Source: Chloroflexi bacterium 54-19
GTDB lineage: Bacteria; Chloroflexota; Chloroflexia; Chloroheliales; Chloroheliaceae
Direction: 5' to 3'
Assembly (NCBI GenBank): GCA_001898225.1
Contig: MKTJ01000056.1
Span: 1-64,000, forward strand
Length of the DNA: 64,000 nt
The translations under genes were made by a program, and so were the position numbers. This document shows, one piece after another, positions 30,509 through 41,000 of this stretch (its first letter is position 1; each line of letters starts with the position of its first letter). The notes under the pieces are model-generated. The model made no database searches. It was not told the DNA's origin and saw only the letters and a program-made list of their open reading frames with translations.

Positions 30509-31225
30509 TCATCTGAATGCACTCATTTGAACTTCCTTTGGATTAGATATGGCAGGCTCGGAAGCAATTGCTGATGGATTGAATCCTTTAACTATCAACC
30601 ATACCGCCATGACCATTTCTTGCGGAAGCATAGGAAGCATTCCTATAGTTAGTTCAGGGCCAAACAAATTGTATATGCCTGCACCTAAATACAATACGGC
30701 CGCCAGGAAACCCCAAATTGATATCCAGCGAGGGATAAGTTTTGATTGATAGAGCACATAATAAAGCATCAAAGCGCCCAGGCTGAAAACGATTGCTAAA
30801 ATAGCACTAATAGAATCGGTTCCTTCCAATATTACAGTGCCGGACGTCTTAAAATAGGCGATATCCGGCGCCCCTGCTTTTACATATTCCTTACTCAAAA
30901 TTATTAAAAGTAACCAAGCGATTACCGATGCAATAGTGGCAAAGGTCTCCAGCGCCCCCCTGAAAACCACATACCCGATTGCCACAACTTCATTTAGTTT
31001 TTTTAGGATCGGAAACAGCACAACTGGAACCAAAGCAAGGGAAAGGCCCATTAATAATACTAAAATGGCTCCTACAATAAACTGGGTTTCATTGGCAGCC
31101 ACTTTATTAAGATAATCCTGACCTTCCAGGATTGATCCCGTAACAATCCAACTCGCTACGCCTGCCAGCGTCCCAATTATGTATAACACTCCTACCGTTA
31201 TGGCGATCTTTCGGTTTGTATTCAT
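30509..31225 (-). CDS. DUF4386 domain membrane protein
   Basis: MNTNRKIAITVGVLYIIGTLAGVASWIVTG with multiple TM segments. Confidence 0.82.
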   Translation of the reverse strand: MNTNRKIAITVGVLYIIGTLAGVASWIVTGSILEGQDYLNKVAANETQFIVGAILVLLMGLSLALVPVVLFPILKKLNEVVAIGYVVFRGALETFATIASVIAWLLLIILSKEYVKAGAPDIAYFKTSGTVILEGTDSISAILAIVFSLGALMLYYVLYQSKLIPRWISIWGFLAAVLYLGAGIYNLFGPELTIGMLPMLPQEMVMAVWLIVKGFNPSAIASEPAISNPKEVQMSAFR

Positions 31226-31287
31226 TTTCTTCTGCTCCCTTCTCCCTCCTGATTATTTTGATTGTTGTGTACCGTTACGATACTTTG

Positions 31288-32301
31288 TCAGGCTTTAACG
31301 TTGTTAGCTACCACCCTGATGGCTACATTTCCCTTTTTTTGACCTGTTTCAAAATACCTGTGAGCCTCGGCAGTTTGTTCTAACGGATAGCAGCGGTCTA
31401 TGACCGATTTTATCTTCCCCTCCTCAATCAGCTCTTTAAGGAAAATTAAGTCCTCTGGTTTTGGGATTGCCAGCGCACATATTACTTTCTTGCTCCCGAT
31501 TATCGAAGTCACAAGCATTTGAAAAAGTGGCCGCTGCTTGAAGCTGGCTAAAAGGTAACGTCCGTTTTGCTTTAGCGAACTTTTACAATCTGAAAACGAA
31601 CTCTTGCCTAAAATGTCAAAAATAAGGTCGTAGGTTTCACCGTTTTTGGTAAAATCCTCTTTGGTATAATCAATTACCTTATTAGCTCCTAGTGATTTCA
31701 CCAGTTCTACTCTTGGGGTACCGCATACTCCGGTAACTTCTGCCTCAAAATAGTTGGCAAGCTGGACAGCGAATGAACCTATTCCTCCTGAAGCACCGTT
31801 GATAAGCGCTTTTTGACCGGGCTGAATTTTTACTTTCCTGAGGAGACGCAGCGCCATTAATGCCCCGTAAGGAACGCAGGCAGCTTCTTCATAGGTCATA
31901 TTGGCGGGTTTTATTGCTACCAGTCCAGTTTCAGCCATACATAGGTACTCAGCATAAGCCCCAAAGCTCGAGTCTCGATAACCAAAAACAGAATCCCCTT
32001 TTCTAAATAATTTTACATCTTTGCCAATTGCTTCAATTACTCCGGCAAATCCATTCCCCAGTATTGTTTTTCTTGGTTTTCTGAAACCAAATATTATTCG
32101 CGTAGGGAGCCAGAGGGGCATGGGCATCCAGAACTTGCGAAGAGTGACTTTGTTGAAATTACGAGCTATAACATCCCCGAAATTTACCGTGGTCGCATAT
32201 ACTCTTATCAGGATTTCATTGTCCCTGGGAGTAGGTTTTTCTACCTCTTTTAATTTAAGAACATCAGGGGATCCGTATTCCGTGTATACAACCGCTTTCA
32301 T
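31288..32301 (-). CDS. NAD(P)-dependent alcohol dehydrogenase / quinone oxidoreductase (MDR family)
   Basis: MKAVVYTEYGSPDVLKLKEVEKPTP, GNGFAGVIEAIG, ALINGASGGIGSFAVQLA. Confidence 0.93.
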   Translation of the reverse strand: MKAVVYTEYGSPDVLKLKEVEKPTPRDNEILIRVYATTVNFGDVIARNFNKVTLRKFWMPMPLWLPTRIIFGFRKPRKTILGNGFAGVIEAIGKDVKLFRKGDSVFGYRDSSFGAYAEYLCMAETGLVAIKPANMTYEEAACVPYGALMALRLLRKVKIQPGQKALINGASGGIGSFAVQLANYFEAEVTGVCGTPRVELVKSLGANKVIDYTKEDFTKNGETYDLIFDILGKSSFSDCKSSLKQNGRYLLASFKQRPLFQMLVTSIIGSKKVICALAIPKPEDLIFLKELIEEGKIKSVIDRCYPLEQTAEAHRYFETGQKKGNVAIRVVANNVKA

Positions 32302-32448
32302 AAATGACCACCTCCAGCTACTAATACTATAATAAAGCTGATAGATGACTATTAGGGTGAAGACGAACTAAAAAATTAACTGGACTAACTCCTTTTCGGC
32401 GGCTAAAGGTTTTATCGGTCCCAGCCATCGTTGGGGAAAGGGGTCAGG

Positions 32449-33900
32449 TCAGGGTTGGAGCGCGTTGAGGTCGCCTTCAATAGAGATTTGAACCTGCTTT
32501 ATGCCAGGAAACTGCTGGAGGGTCAGGGTTATCTGTCTCGTTATTAAATAAACCCTGGTCGAGCCACCTCCATAGGCTTTCATCTCCTTTGAGAAATCGG
32601 CTGTTGCCACCCCATTCACAATTTCCAGGCTATTAAGCGTTACCCGTGGACCCCAATCCGACTGCCGTCCCGGATACGCCAACACCTCCTGGGGGGTCGG
32701 TAAGGCTGTGTAATAACCAAAATTAGTAGTTGTAAGGGGTCCCCATAAGAGTTCATTCAATGCAGCGGTAGCGACGGCCTCGGTTCGAAGGATAGTAGTC
32801 GCCAGGGGGGTTACAGTTACAGCGTCCCGTTGTACCACCCAGTATAGATTGATTGATTGGGCGGACGGTTCATTCTGGTTTAGCACGACAACCGGCTGCT
32901 GGGCAAGTAAGACATTATTATGGTTATAGATTTCAAGGCTGGCCGGTTGAGTTGGTGGTGTCGGGGGCTGGGGATGAGCGCCCCACCCCATATTGCCAAT
33001 TACCAGACCCTTACCGTCTTCACCGCGTAAAACCGTAATGGGAAAGTTAAGACGAGTACCGTCCTGCCAGGTGAGACGGGCTGTAACCTGCTCGCCCGGT
33101 TCTCCAACCCGGGCCAGAATGTGTACCGGGACAGTTACCAGTGCATTGGCGGCCGGGATTTCTATACTGCCAGTGCTAATTTCACTAAGATTTAGGATCT
33201 TTACCATATCACTACCAATGTTACCACGCTCAATTTGCCACTCCAGCGGATTGAGAAGGTCATAAGTCAGGACCGATCTTTCAAAAGCCTGGGTGACTAT
33301 AGTGCGTTCCACCCCGTTTTTGGTTGTCCGCACCGGGTAAGCCTGGGTCATTGGCAGACCTACATCATGCAGCCAGCCGCCCGGGAACAGATCCTGGCGG
33401 TTGATATAGTTCCAGAAGTACCGGGGAACAAGGTAACCTGGAGCCGCTCGCAAATATGAGTCAAAGGGTACAAAAACGCCTTCGCCCTGGGCGACAACAC
33501 CCCCGGTATAATTTTGGGGCGGATTCTGCCTGTTTTGGGGCTGCATTGCTACTTTCAGGTCAGCATAAGTCATACTGGTGTTATTTACAGAACCCTGGGC
33601 ATTTCTTTCGATCAGTTCTGCTGTTAACCGCCCATACATAAATTTCCAGTCCGGGCTGGTTAAATCGGTCTGATGGTTTTCGATGCGGCCTTTCTCAAAA
33701 TACTGGGCTGGATAGCCGTTTACAGTAACCAGGTTTGTCAACGGGTTGCCAAGCAATCGAATACCCTGATGGGTGTCGTAGTAATTGGTAAAGGGAGGAG
33801 CCACAGTTGAAGTCGCTCCGGCCGGGGCGGTGGACAATGGAACTAAGGCCAACAACAAGCAGGCTACCACTCCTTTTATTGAATATTTCCTCAGATCCAT
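32449..33900 (-). CDS. Secreted protein with GerMN-like C-terminus
   Basis: Signal peptide after ATG at 33900; N-terminal module resembling that of the 17764 protein; C-terminal ATAALNELLWGP...LNSLEIVNGVATADFSKEM...QITLTLQQFPGIKQVQISIEG. Confidence 0.75.
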   Translation of the reverse strand: MDLRKYSIKGVVACLLLALVPLSTAPAGATSTVAPPFTNYYDTHQGIRLLGNPLTNLVTVNGYPAQYFEKGRIENHQTDLTSPDWKFMYGRLTAELIERNAQGSVNNTSMTYADLKVAMQPQNRQNPPQNYTGGVVAQGEGVFVPFDSYLRAAPGYLVPRYFWNYINRQDLFPGGWLHDVGLPMTQAYPVRTTKNGVERTIVTQAFERSVLTYDLLNPLEWQIERGNIGSDMVKILNLSEISTGSIEIPAANALVTVPVHILARVGEPGEQVTARLTWQDGTRLNFPITVLRGEDGKGLVIGNMGWGAHPQPPTPPTQPASLEIYNHNNVLLAQQPVVVLNQNEPSAQSINLYWVVQRDAVTVTPLATTILRTEAVATAALNELLWGPLTTTNFGYYTALPTPQEVLAYPGRQSDWGPRVTLNSLEIVNGVATADFSKEMKAYGGGSTRVYLITRQITLTLQQFPGIKQVQISIEGDLNALQP

Positions 33901-34009
33901 TCGTATGCCTCCTTTACCCCTTCGTAAACAGAATCTTCCTACCTGTATCCTAGTGGGTAATCCTGACAATCCGAGTTAATAGTCGTAAACAAGGTCATAA
34001 TATTTATAG

Positions 34010-34040
34010 ATTTATCTGCTAAAGCTGTCAGCAGATAAAT
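34010..34040. repeat. Perfect 11-bp inverted repeat (possible terminator or operator)
   Basis: ATTTATCTGCT aaagctgtc AGCAGATAAAT. Confidence 0.65.
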
Positions 34041-34114
34041 TAAAGGCAGCCATTGAACCAGCTTTGAGGGAAGAAGGGATTACCCATGCTTAGCTCAAAC
34101 TCCTATTTTTGCTA

Positions 34115-36624
34115 TCGTAGGGTAGGCAGCCAGCGCGGTAACAGCTTTCACTGACCCGTTTCTGTCTACCCCCCTCCAAACTGACCGTACAACTTTCACT
34201 GTAGTCAGCTTTCCAGTTCTCCCTTAACTATGGGTTGTGGTCTCAGCTTACCTTGATGTAATTCCTGGTGACACTTCTTACAGAGCACCATTGTTTTGCG
34301 CTGGCGTTCTATCATTCGTTTCTCCCAGATTTTCTTGGTTGTATCCTTCAAATCTTTAAGTTTACGGATATGGTGAACTTCCATTGGCCCCTGGGCATTG
34401 CCACACCATTCGCAGATGTTAGCCAAAATGCGTTTTCCCAGTTCATTTACGTTCCGGTACTTGAGCGTTTGAGGCAGGCTGTCCGGGTCACGGTAGTTTA
34501 TTATTCCTTTGTTCAATTGGCGCGTAGAGCCGAAGAGTTCGTACTCTTTTACTATGTGGCCTTTATCCCTCAGAAGTACCGAATATCTACCAGGTCCTCT
34601 CTTTAGACTTCGGATAACTTTTCCCATCGTAGTTCTGCGTTTGCAGGCAAGCGTTCTAAAGAAACTGGTATTGGTTAGCTTAAAGACTTTGTTTGCTACA
34701 TTTTTGAGGTTATCGGCTAGAGCGTAGTAGTTGAAGAACCCTCTAACCTCGGAGTTGTAGCACATCAGGATTTCCAGTTCGCTGAGGTTGAATAGTTTTC
34801 TACGATGTCTACCCTTCCAGTGGGTAATATCTCCGTATTCTTTGGCAAATTTTACCGTTTTATCCCGTGGTAACAGCAACCTTAAACTGTAGTTGCCGGT
34901 TCGTTTGGTTATTATTCTACGGGTTTTGGTACGGTACCTTAGAATACGTTGGCCTTTCCATTGTTGCACATCATAACCTAAAAACCTTACTCGCTTCTTA
35001 ACCGGGGTTATTAGCGTTTTTTCTTTGGATAGTTCCAAATTGAGCTCGGTTTTCAGGTAACCTTCTAGCCAGCCCTTTAGGGCAACCGCATCTGCCTTGG
35101 GGCCGATTAGCCCGAACAAGGTATCGTCGGCATAGCGGTAGTAAACCAGCCTGCGGTAATCCGGGTCATTGTTTTGATGAGCGGGTAGTTTGAAGAGTTG
35201 GGAACGTAGCGCTTTGTAAATGTCCCATTTACCAGTTAGTCTGGCTCGCTTTTTGGCCAGGAAAACTTTCTCTGCAAAGTTATGGTAAACCGGACTTATC
35301 TTCATCGCTTTACCTTTGTTGTACTGGTTTATCCTGGCACTAACTGTCTGGTCCAGTTCATTGAGGTAAATGTTACTCAGAATCGGGCTGAGATTACCGC
35401 CTTGCACTGTCCCCGAGAAGGTTTTATGGTATTGCCAATTGTCGTAATAGCCTGCTCGAAGGAGTTGAGAAATGAGGTGCAGGAAACGCTGGTCGGTGAT
35501 GCGCTTACCGAGTATTTTAAGTAAGATTTCGTGGTCTACGTTGTCGAAGAACCCTTTGATGTCTCCTTCTACCCACCAGCGCACTCCGGTTGCTTTGGTT
35601 TTGATCTGATGAATTGCTGTGTGACAACTTCTTCCAGGCCGAAAACCGTGGGAAGCGTTCGAAAAGGTTGGTTCGTAGATGGCTTCCAGGATAAGTTTAA
35701 GGACGGTCATCAGGAGTTTATCCCGGAAACAGGGAACACCAATCGGGCGTTGCCCATTGCCATTGGCTTTAGGTATGTAGACCCGCCGGGCCGGGTGAGG
35801 CTTGTAACTGGAGGCTTTTAGTTCAGAAATGAGACTTTTGATCAATCTCATGCCTGCTCCGTCGATGGTTTTGCCATCAACACCTCTGGACATGTTGCCC
35901 GGAATTGCCGCAATACTCAAATAAGCACTAAACCAGAGCTCTGGATTAAAGAGCTTTTGGAAAAGTTTGTCGAATTTAACCTCTGGTTTGCAACCCATAT
36001 TGCCAAGCATTGTAAGTAGAACTTTGGTCTGTTGCACTTTGTGCTCCTCTGCTTTAACTTACAATAGAAAAACCTGCTGGGCTTCACCTTGTACACGGCT
36101 CTCCCGTGCTCTGAAGGTAGCGCATAGCTTCTACCGATTACTACCCCAGCTCCGTTACCTGCTCTGATATTCAAGTTCTACGACTATAGCCCTTTGTTAG
36201 TGAAGTGAATTTGAGATGAAGGCGTTCAAAGACAGGTAATCTCCGTTTAGTTTTCAGGTCAGACCCATCCGGTTTAGGTCTCCGTTTTGAACCGTTTGGC
36301 CTTTATTGAGGCTGCGTCTTCTGAGTGGGTACGAAAGTCTAGGGGGAGTGACCTCCGTTCAGAAGAGAGTGAGTGCCACCATCGTTCTCACCCGGTGCTT
36401 TGTTACCCCGCTGGGTTCTAGGATTTGGGCAGTATAGCTCTGACCATGCCGGACTTATTCTGAGGAAACGATTGAGGGTGATGGCCCTCGCACTTTCCCC
36501 TTTAATGCCATGCTAGTGTCCCCGCCCGACTTTCGCCGAACAGGTAAGGCACCGAATACCCTCCATTCCCACAGGAGGTGAGGCTTACGCCTCACTGGAA
36601 CCAAAAAACCAATTACGGACGCAC
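34115..36624 (-). mobile_element. Group II intron with RT ORF, apparently near full length
   Basis: On the minus strand: 5' GTGCGTCCG at 36624; RT ORF; domain V AGCTGACTACAGTGAAAGTTGTACGGTCAGTTT (34178-34210); domain VI-like GGGGGGTAGAC...CTGCCTACCCTAC near 34115-34172. The 3' end is approximate. Confidence 0.82.
34205..36037 (-). CDS. ltrA: Group II intron reverse transcriptase/maturase with HNH domain
   Basis: YYRYADDTLFG, GTVQGGNLSPILSNIYLNELD, RPIGVPCFRDKLLMTVLKLILEAIYEPTF, C-terminal CEWCGNAQGPMEVHHIRKL...CKKCHQELH. Confidence 0.95.
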   Translation of the reverse strand: MQQTKVLLTMLGNMGCKPEVKFDKLFQKLFNPELWFSAYLSIAAIPGNMSRGVDGKTIDGAGMRLIKSLISELKASSYKPHPARRVYIPKANGNGQRPIGVPCFRDKLLMTVLKLILEAIYEPTFSNASHGFRPGRSCHTAIHQIKTKATGVRWWVEGDIKGFFDNVDHEILLKILGKRITDQRFLHLISQLLRAGYYDNWQYHKTFSGTVQGGNLSPILSNIYLNELDQTVSARINQYNKGKAMKISPVYHNFAEKVFLAKKRARLTGKWDIYKALRSQLFKLPAHQNNDPDYRRLVYYRYADDTLFGLIGPKADAVALKGWLEGYLKTELNLELSKEKTLITPVKKRVRFLGYDVQQWKGQRILRYRTKTRRIITKRTGNYSLRLLLPRDKTVKFAKEYGDITHWKGRHRRKLFNLSELEILMCYNSEVRGFFNYYALADNLKNVANKVFKLTNTSFFRTLACKRRTTMGKVIRSLKRGPGRYSVLLRDKGHIVKEYELFGSTRQLNKGIINYRDPDSLPQTLKYRNVNELGKRILANICEWCGNAQGPMEVHHIRKLKDLKDTTKKIWEKRMIERQRKTMVLCKKCHQELHQGKLRPQPIVKGELES

Positions 36625-36892
36625 CCCCCTCAAATCCACAGTATCAAAACCCAAGTTTATCCATTCCATAAGCCGGTCTGGGCCTGGTTTAAAGAACGAT
36701 TAGCTTAGTTCATTCCGACCCCGAAAATGGTTTTACAGTCGCCTGGCTTCTCTTTACCGCAAAACCTTTTAGGTAGCTAGACCTGGAACTTGTTGGGCCG
36801 TTTGGTGAAGGTTTTAGGCAATATTTCGACCCTCCAAAACCTTCCAACTTAGATATCTATGCCGCGCTCACCAACTCCTTCGGTCCCGGTTT

Positions 36893-36985
36893 GGCAGGCT
36901 GGGAAGCGGTTGCAGAGGTATTGAACCCTTTGATGATTAGCCAAACCGCCAGAACCATTTCCTGCGCAGCGAAAGGAAGCACCAG
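36893..36985 (-). pseudogene. Remnant of the C-terminal end of a second DUF4386 gene
   Basis: ggcaggctgggaagcggttgcagaggtattgaacccttt... aligns by eye with 30551-30645, the 3' end of the intact minus-strand DUF4386 gene. Confidence 0.7.
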
Positions 36986-36989
36986 CGGA

Positions 36990-37739
36990 ATGTACGCTGA
37001 ACAAGGACCTGCCAGGGAACCAGGTAAATTTGAAATTGTTACCGGTGAGCGGCGTTATTGGGCAGCCCAGATTACCTCTTTAAAGCAGGTACCAGCTATT
37101 GTCGAAATTTTTAGTGATGAAAAGGCCAGGGTTGTTTCTCTAACAGAAAACCTCCAAAGGCGCAACCTTAACTTTAAGGAAGAGGTAGAGTTTCTGGCTC
37201 AACTAAACGAAAGCCGCATCCAGGCAGGCTTTGGCGGTGAATCTGACCTTTCCCGTCTCTTACATAAATCCCGCACCTATATTGCCAAACGCCTTAAAAT
37301 CGCGTCTTTCCCTGATCTGATTGAGCGTGTAAACACTAATCAGATTTCCATCAACCACGCCTATACCGAGGCTGTGGACCTTGAACAATTGCAGTTGCCT
37401 TTTGAAAAGGAGGAAGAAGATAATAAGGAAACAGTTACTGGTGAAAAAATGCACAATGTGTTCCCGGGGAACACTTTTAGCTCAAAAGAGCTACAGTTGC
37501 CGTTTTCAAAAGATGTCCTAATGGAGAAAGCTCAAGTTTTTTCTGAAAGCCAGCCTAAAATTTATACCAGGAGTACTTTTAAGGCCAGAATTGTACCCTT
37601 TAGTCGGGCTAAAGAAGCTTTAAAACTGGTAGAGCAGGACCTTAATAATTTCAAGGAAGAAGAGCGTTCTCAATTAAAACAAGCTCTGGATGAGTTAGAG
37701 CAGGAACTTACCCGGTTTAAAGAATTTTTGGGATCTTAA
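36990..37739 (+). pseudogene. N-terminally truncated parB copy (3' part of chimeric ORF 36891..37739)
   Basis: From PAREPGKFEIVTGERRYWAAQ onward it tracks the 61369..62340 ParB; the N-terminal ~80 aa are missing. Confidence 0.8.
37458..37474. promoter_or_regulatory. Perfect 17-bp palindrome, parS-like candidate
   Basis: GTGTTCCC-G-GGGAACAC inside the truncated parB copy. Confidence 0.5.
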
Positions 37740-38085
37740 ATAACCACAAATATTAACCGGCTTTCTGAAAACCGTAAGCCTTACAAATTTTATCCACCTT
37801 GCTTTTCCTTTTGTCCCACGCTTCCCTTCCAGGGTATAGTCAGACAGACTGTAACCAGTAATAAGCATTCTATCAAGAGTGGCTTGTGTTAAAATAACAG
37901 GAAAGCTGGTCCTCTAACTTGCGAGGGCATTTTTGATGATGACATGGGTTTATAAGGCTTTTCTTTTATAGAAACGATTTGAAATTAATTGGAACATCAA
38001 AATTTTTGAAAGATTTTGTTCTAATTACAAAAAGCCAATCCAACTTTGGAAAACCTGTTAATGTAACGTAATAGGGTTGAAGAGT

Positions 38086-41000
38086 ATGCACCTTCCTCGA
38101 ACTATCGGTGTGCTTGTGGGTTATCCGGTATATCGGAGTAACACTCTTTCCCATATTCTCCGCTCTACTTTCCAGGGCATACTCGCTTCGGCAAAAGAGT
38201 ATAACTGCAATATATTAATTGGTTGCGGGTTGGATAGCCCGCTTCACCCCGATCAAAGAATATCTGCGGGACCGGTTCTTTCACCTCAGACTTCCTTTGT
38301 TCCTGTCGGCTCCTGGAATACCGACGGCTTGATTGTACTGCCCTCGGTACGACCCTATTTTTTTTCACAATATTTAGACGAACTAAACTTAAACGGCTTC
38401 CCAATGGTTTTTACCCAGTTGGATAACCGGGGTACTTCGGTTGTTTTAGACAGTATGGGCGGGCTTTTTCAGGCGGTTGAACATCTCTGGCAACACGGGC
38501 ACCGCCGTATCGCTTATATTGCCGGCTTTAAGAATGGTATCGGCGATAGTTTGCTCAGGTTAGAAGGTTTTCGAACAGCTATGAAATCTTTTGGTTCAGT
38601 CGCTGATCCGAACTTGATAGCATATGGTGAGCATTCTGTTAGCGGGGGCCGGGCGGCAATGGCCCAATTACTGAATTATTCCCAGTCCTTTACTGCTTTG
38701 ATAGTCGGAAATTTTGAATCGGCAGTTGGGGCAATGCAGGTTTTGAAAGAGGCCGGCTATCGGGTTCCCGAGGATTTAGCTTTTATCAGTGTTAATGATC
38801 CGGTGGCGGCAGATGCGCAAATTCCTCCTTTCACCACAGTTCACCTTCAAACTTTCGAGCAAGGGTATGAAGCAGTTGATTTGTTGGTTAAAACCATTGA
38901 AGGGAACCCGCCCGTACCTAAAACAGTGCAAATACCGGCGCAACTTGTAATAAGGCGATCTTGTGGTTGCCAGCCTTACCAATCCGAAGGAGTAAAAATA
39001 GTTTCTCCGCCCTTAGCACCCGCAGCTATAACTGAGCCGGTTATGACAAAATCACAACTGGCTAACCTGATGACCCGGGCGGCCCAGGCAAAATCTTACC
39101 GGCTAAACCAACAAGAGCTTACCCGCTGGTTTCTTTTACTTATAGATTCTTTTTTAATGAGCGCAGGGAATGGTAGTGAGGCTTCTTTTCTAACTACCCT
39201 GTTAGATATATTACATTATGTGCAAACAGTTGGGGATGGACCATATCTACTTCAAAGTGCAGTTTCGGTGCTTACCCAGTTCTACAGCACCTTGACCATC
39301 AATCCTGATGATCCGGGCTCCATAGAATTTGGCTACCAACTGATTGACAAAGCACGCCAGGTGATAATTGAACATGAGCGGCAATACGAAGCGCTCTCGC
39401 TGGTGGAACTTCAAGCGGTCGCGGACCGGTTTGGTACAATGACCGCCCAGTTGTTAGCAGCTTCAAACCCGGCCCAGGTACTAAAAATTCTCGAAACCTC
39501 CCTGCCTGATGTCGGTATCCAGGATTTTCAAATTGCCATGTTTGAACCTCTTCAAGAAGACGAAGAAGATGACGACATAGTAGGTAAGAGTACCTTATTG
39601 GCCCTTGATCCCTCATCAGCAGGGTTAAAATACCGCCCCTTTCTTACCCGGTCCTTCCCTCCTGGCGACCTTTACCCCGCCGGTGAACCGTATTCCCTGC
39701 TACTAACCCCTTTAATGTTGCAAGAAAAGCAGATAGGTTTTATTGCCTATGATACGGGTAATATAGATTTATGCGGCGCAATTACCAGGAATGTTTCAGC
39801 GGCCCTTTTAAATTGCAAACTTTATAATGAAGCCGCTGACGGCCGCAAGCTGGCCGAAGAAGCCGATCAACTCAAGACAAAATTCCTGTCAATGGTCAGC
39901 CACGAGTTACGTTCTCCGCTGAGCGTGATCGTTGGCCTGAGCGAACTGATTTTGCGCGAACACTCCGAGGGAAAACCGGCCCCCCGCCAGGACCTTGAAA
40001 GGATCAACGCCAGCGCCCAGCACCTGGGACTTTTAATCAGAGATGTGTTGGACCTGAGCACCAACCAGGCCGGTCAACTGCGGCTTTCCCTCGAACCCGT
40101 AAATTTAGTAGAAGCCCTTCAACCGGTCCTCGTTACGGTAGGACAACTGGCCCGTGATAAAGGTCTTAGCTGGCAGCTTACCATACCTGATCAGCCGGCA
40201 ATGGTACTCGGGGACCGCACCCGTCTGCGTCAGGTTGTCCTCAATTTAGTCAGTAACGCTATTAAGTTCACGGCTAACGGTAGCATAAAGTTGGTTGTTG
40301 AAATAACCGGTGAGCAAGTTTCCGTGTGGGTGAGGGACACTGGCATTGGCATATCCTCGGCGGAACAAAATAGTATTTTTGATGAATTTAGCCAATCTGA
40401 GAGAACCGCCAGCCGCGGATACGGTGGGTTTGGCCTGGGTCTCGCGATCAGCCGTCACCTGGTCGAGCTGCACGGCGGTACCATAAATGTAAGTTCCTCT
40501 GGCGTGGAAGGTGAAGGCGCCACCTTCTGGTTCACCTTACCTCTGCTTGAGCAGCAAGAAGCCACCGAATCGGCGCAACCTGGCCGGCCTCTCGTAGTTG
40601 TAGTAACAAACGAAACCAATAGCAAAAACATCGAAGGAATAAAAGTGGCCTTACATTCGCAAGACCTGGAAGTGGTAGTTTATCCTCCCGCTGAAATGGC
40701 TCAATGGCAGCTTCGCCTGGCGGCTGCGCCACCGGAGGCTATTCTTGTCGATCAAAGATTAAGTGCAACAGCAGGGTGGGACGTTTTCCGGGGCTTGCAA
40801 AACTATCCCGCAACCCAGAATATACCTGCTTTTTCATTTTCCTGGCCTGGTACGGTTGATAGCTCTTTAGTCATAAAGTTGGGTCACAGCGGCCCATCAC
40901 TCGATCTGGCCCAGTTCAAGCAGCTATTGAGCGCCCCGCCAGTCGCGACACCGGCCTTTCCAACCATCTTGATGGTTGACGATGACTTGAGTATCCTTGA

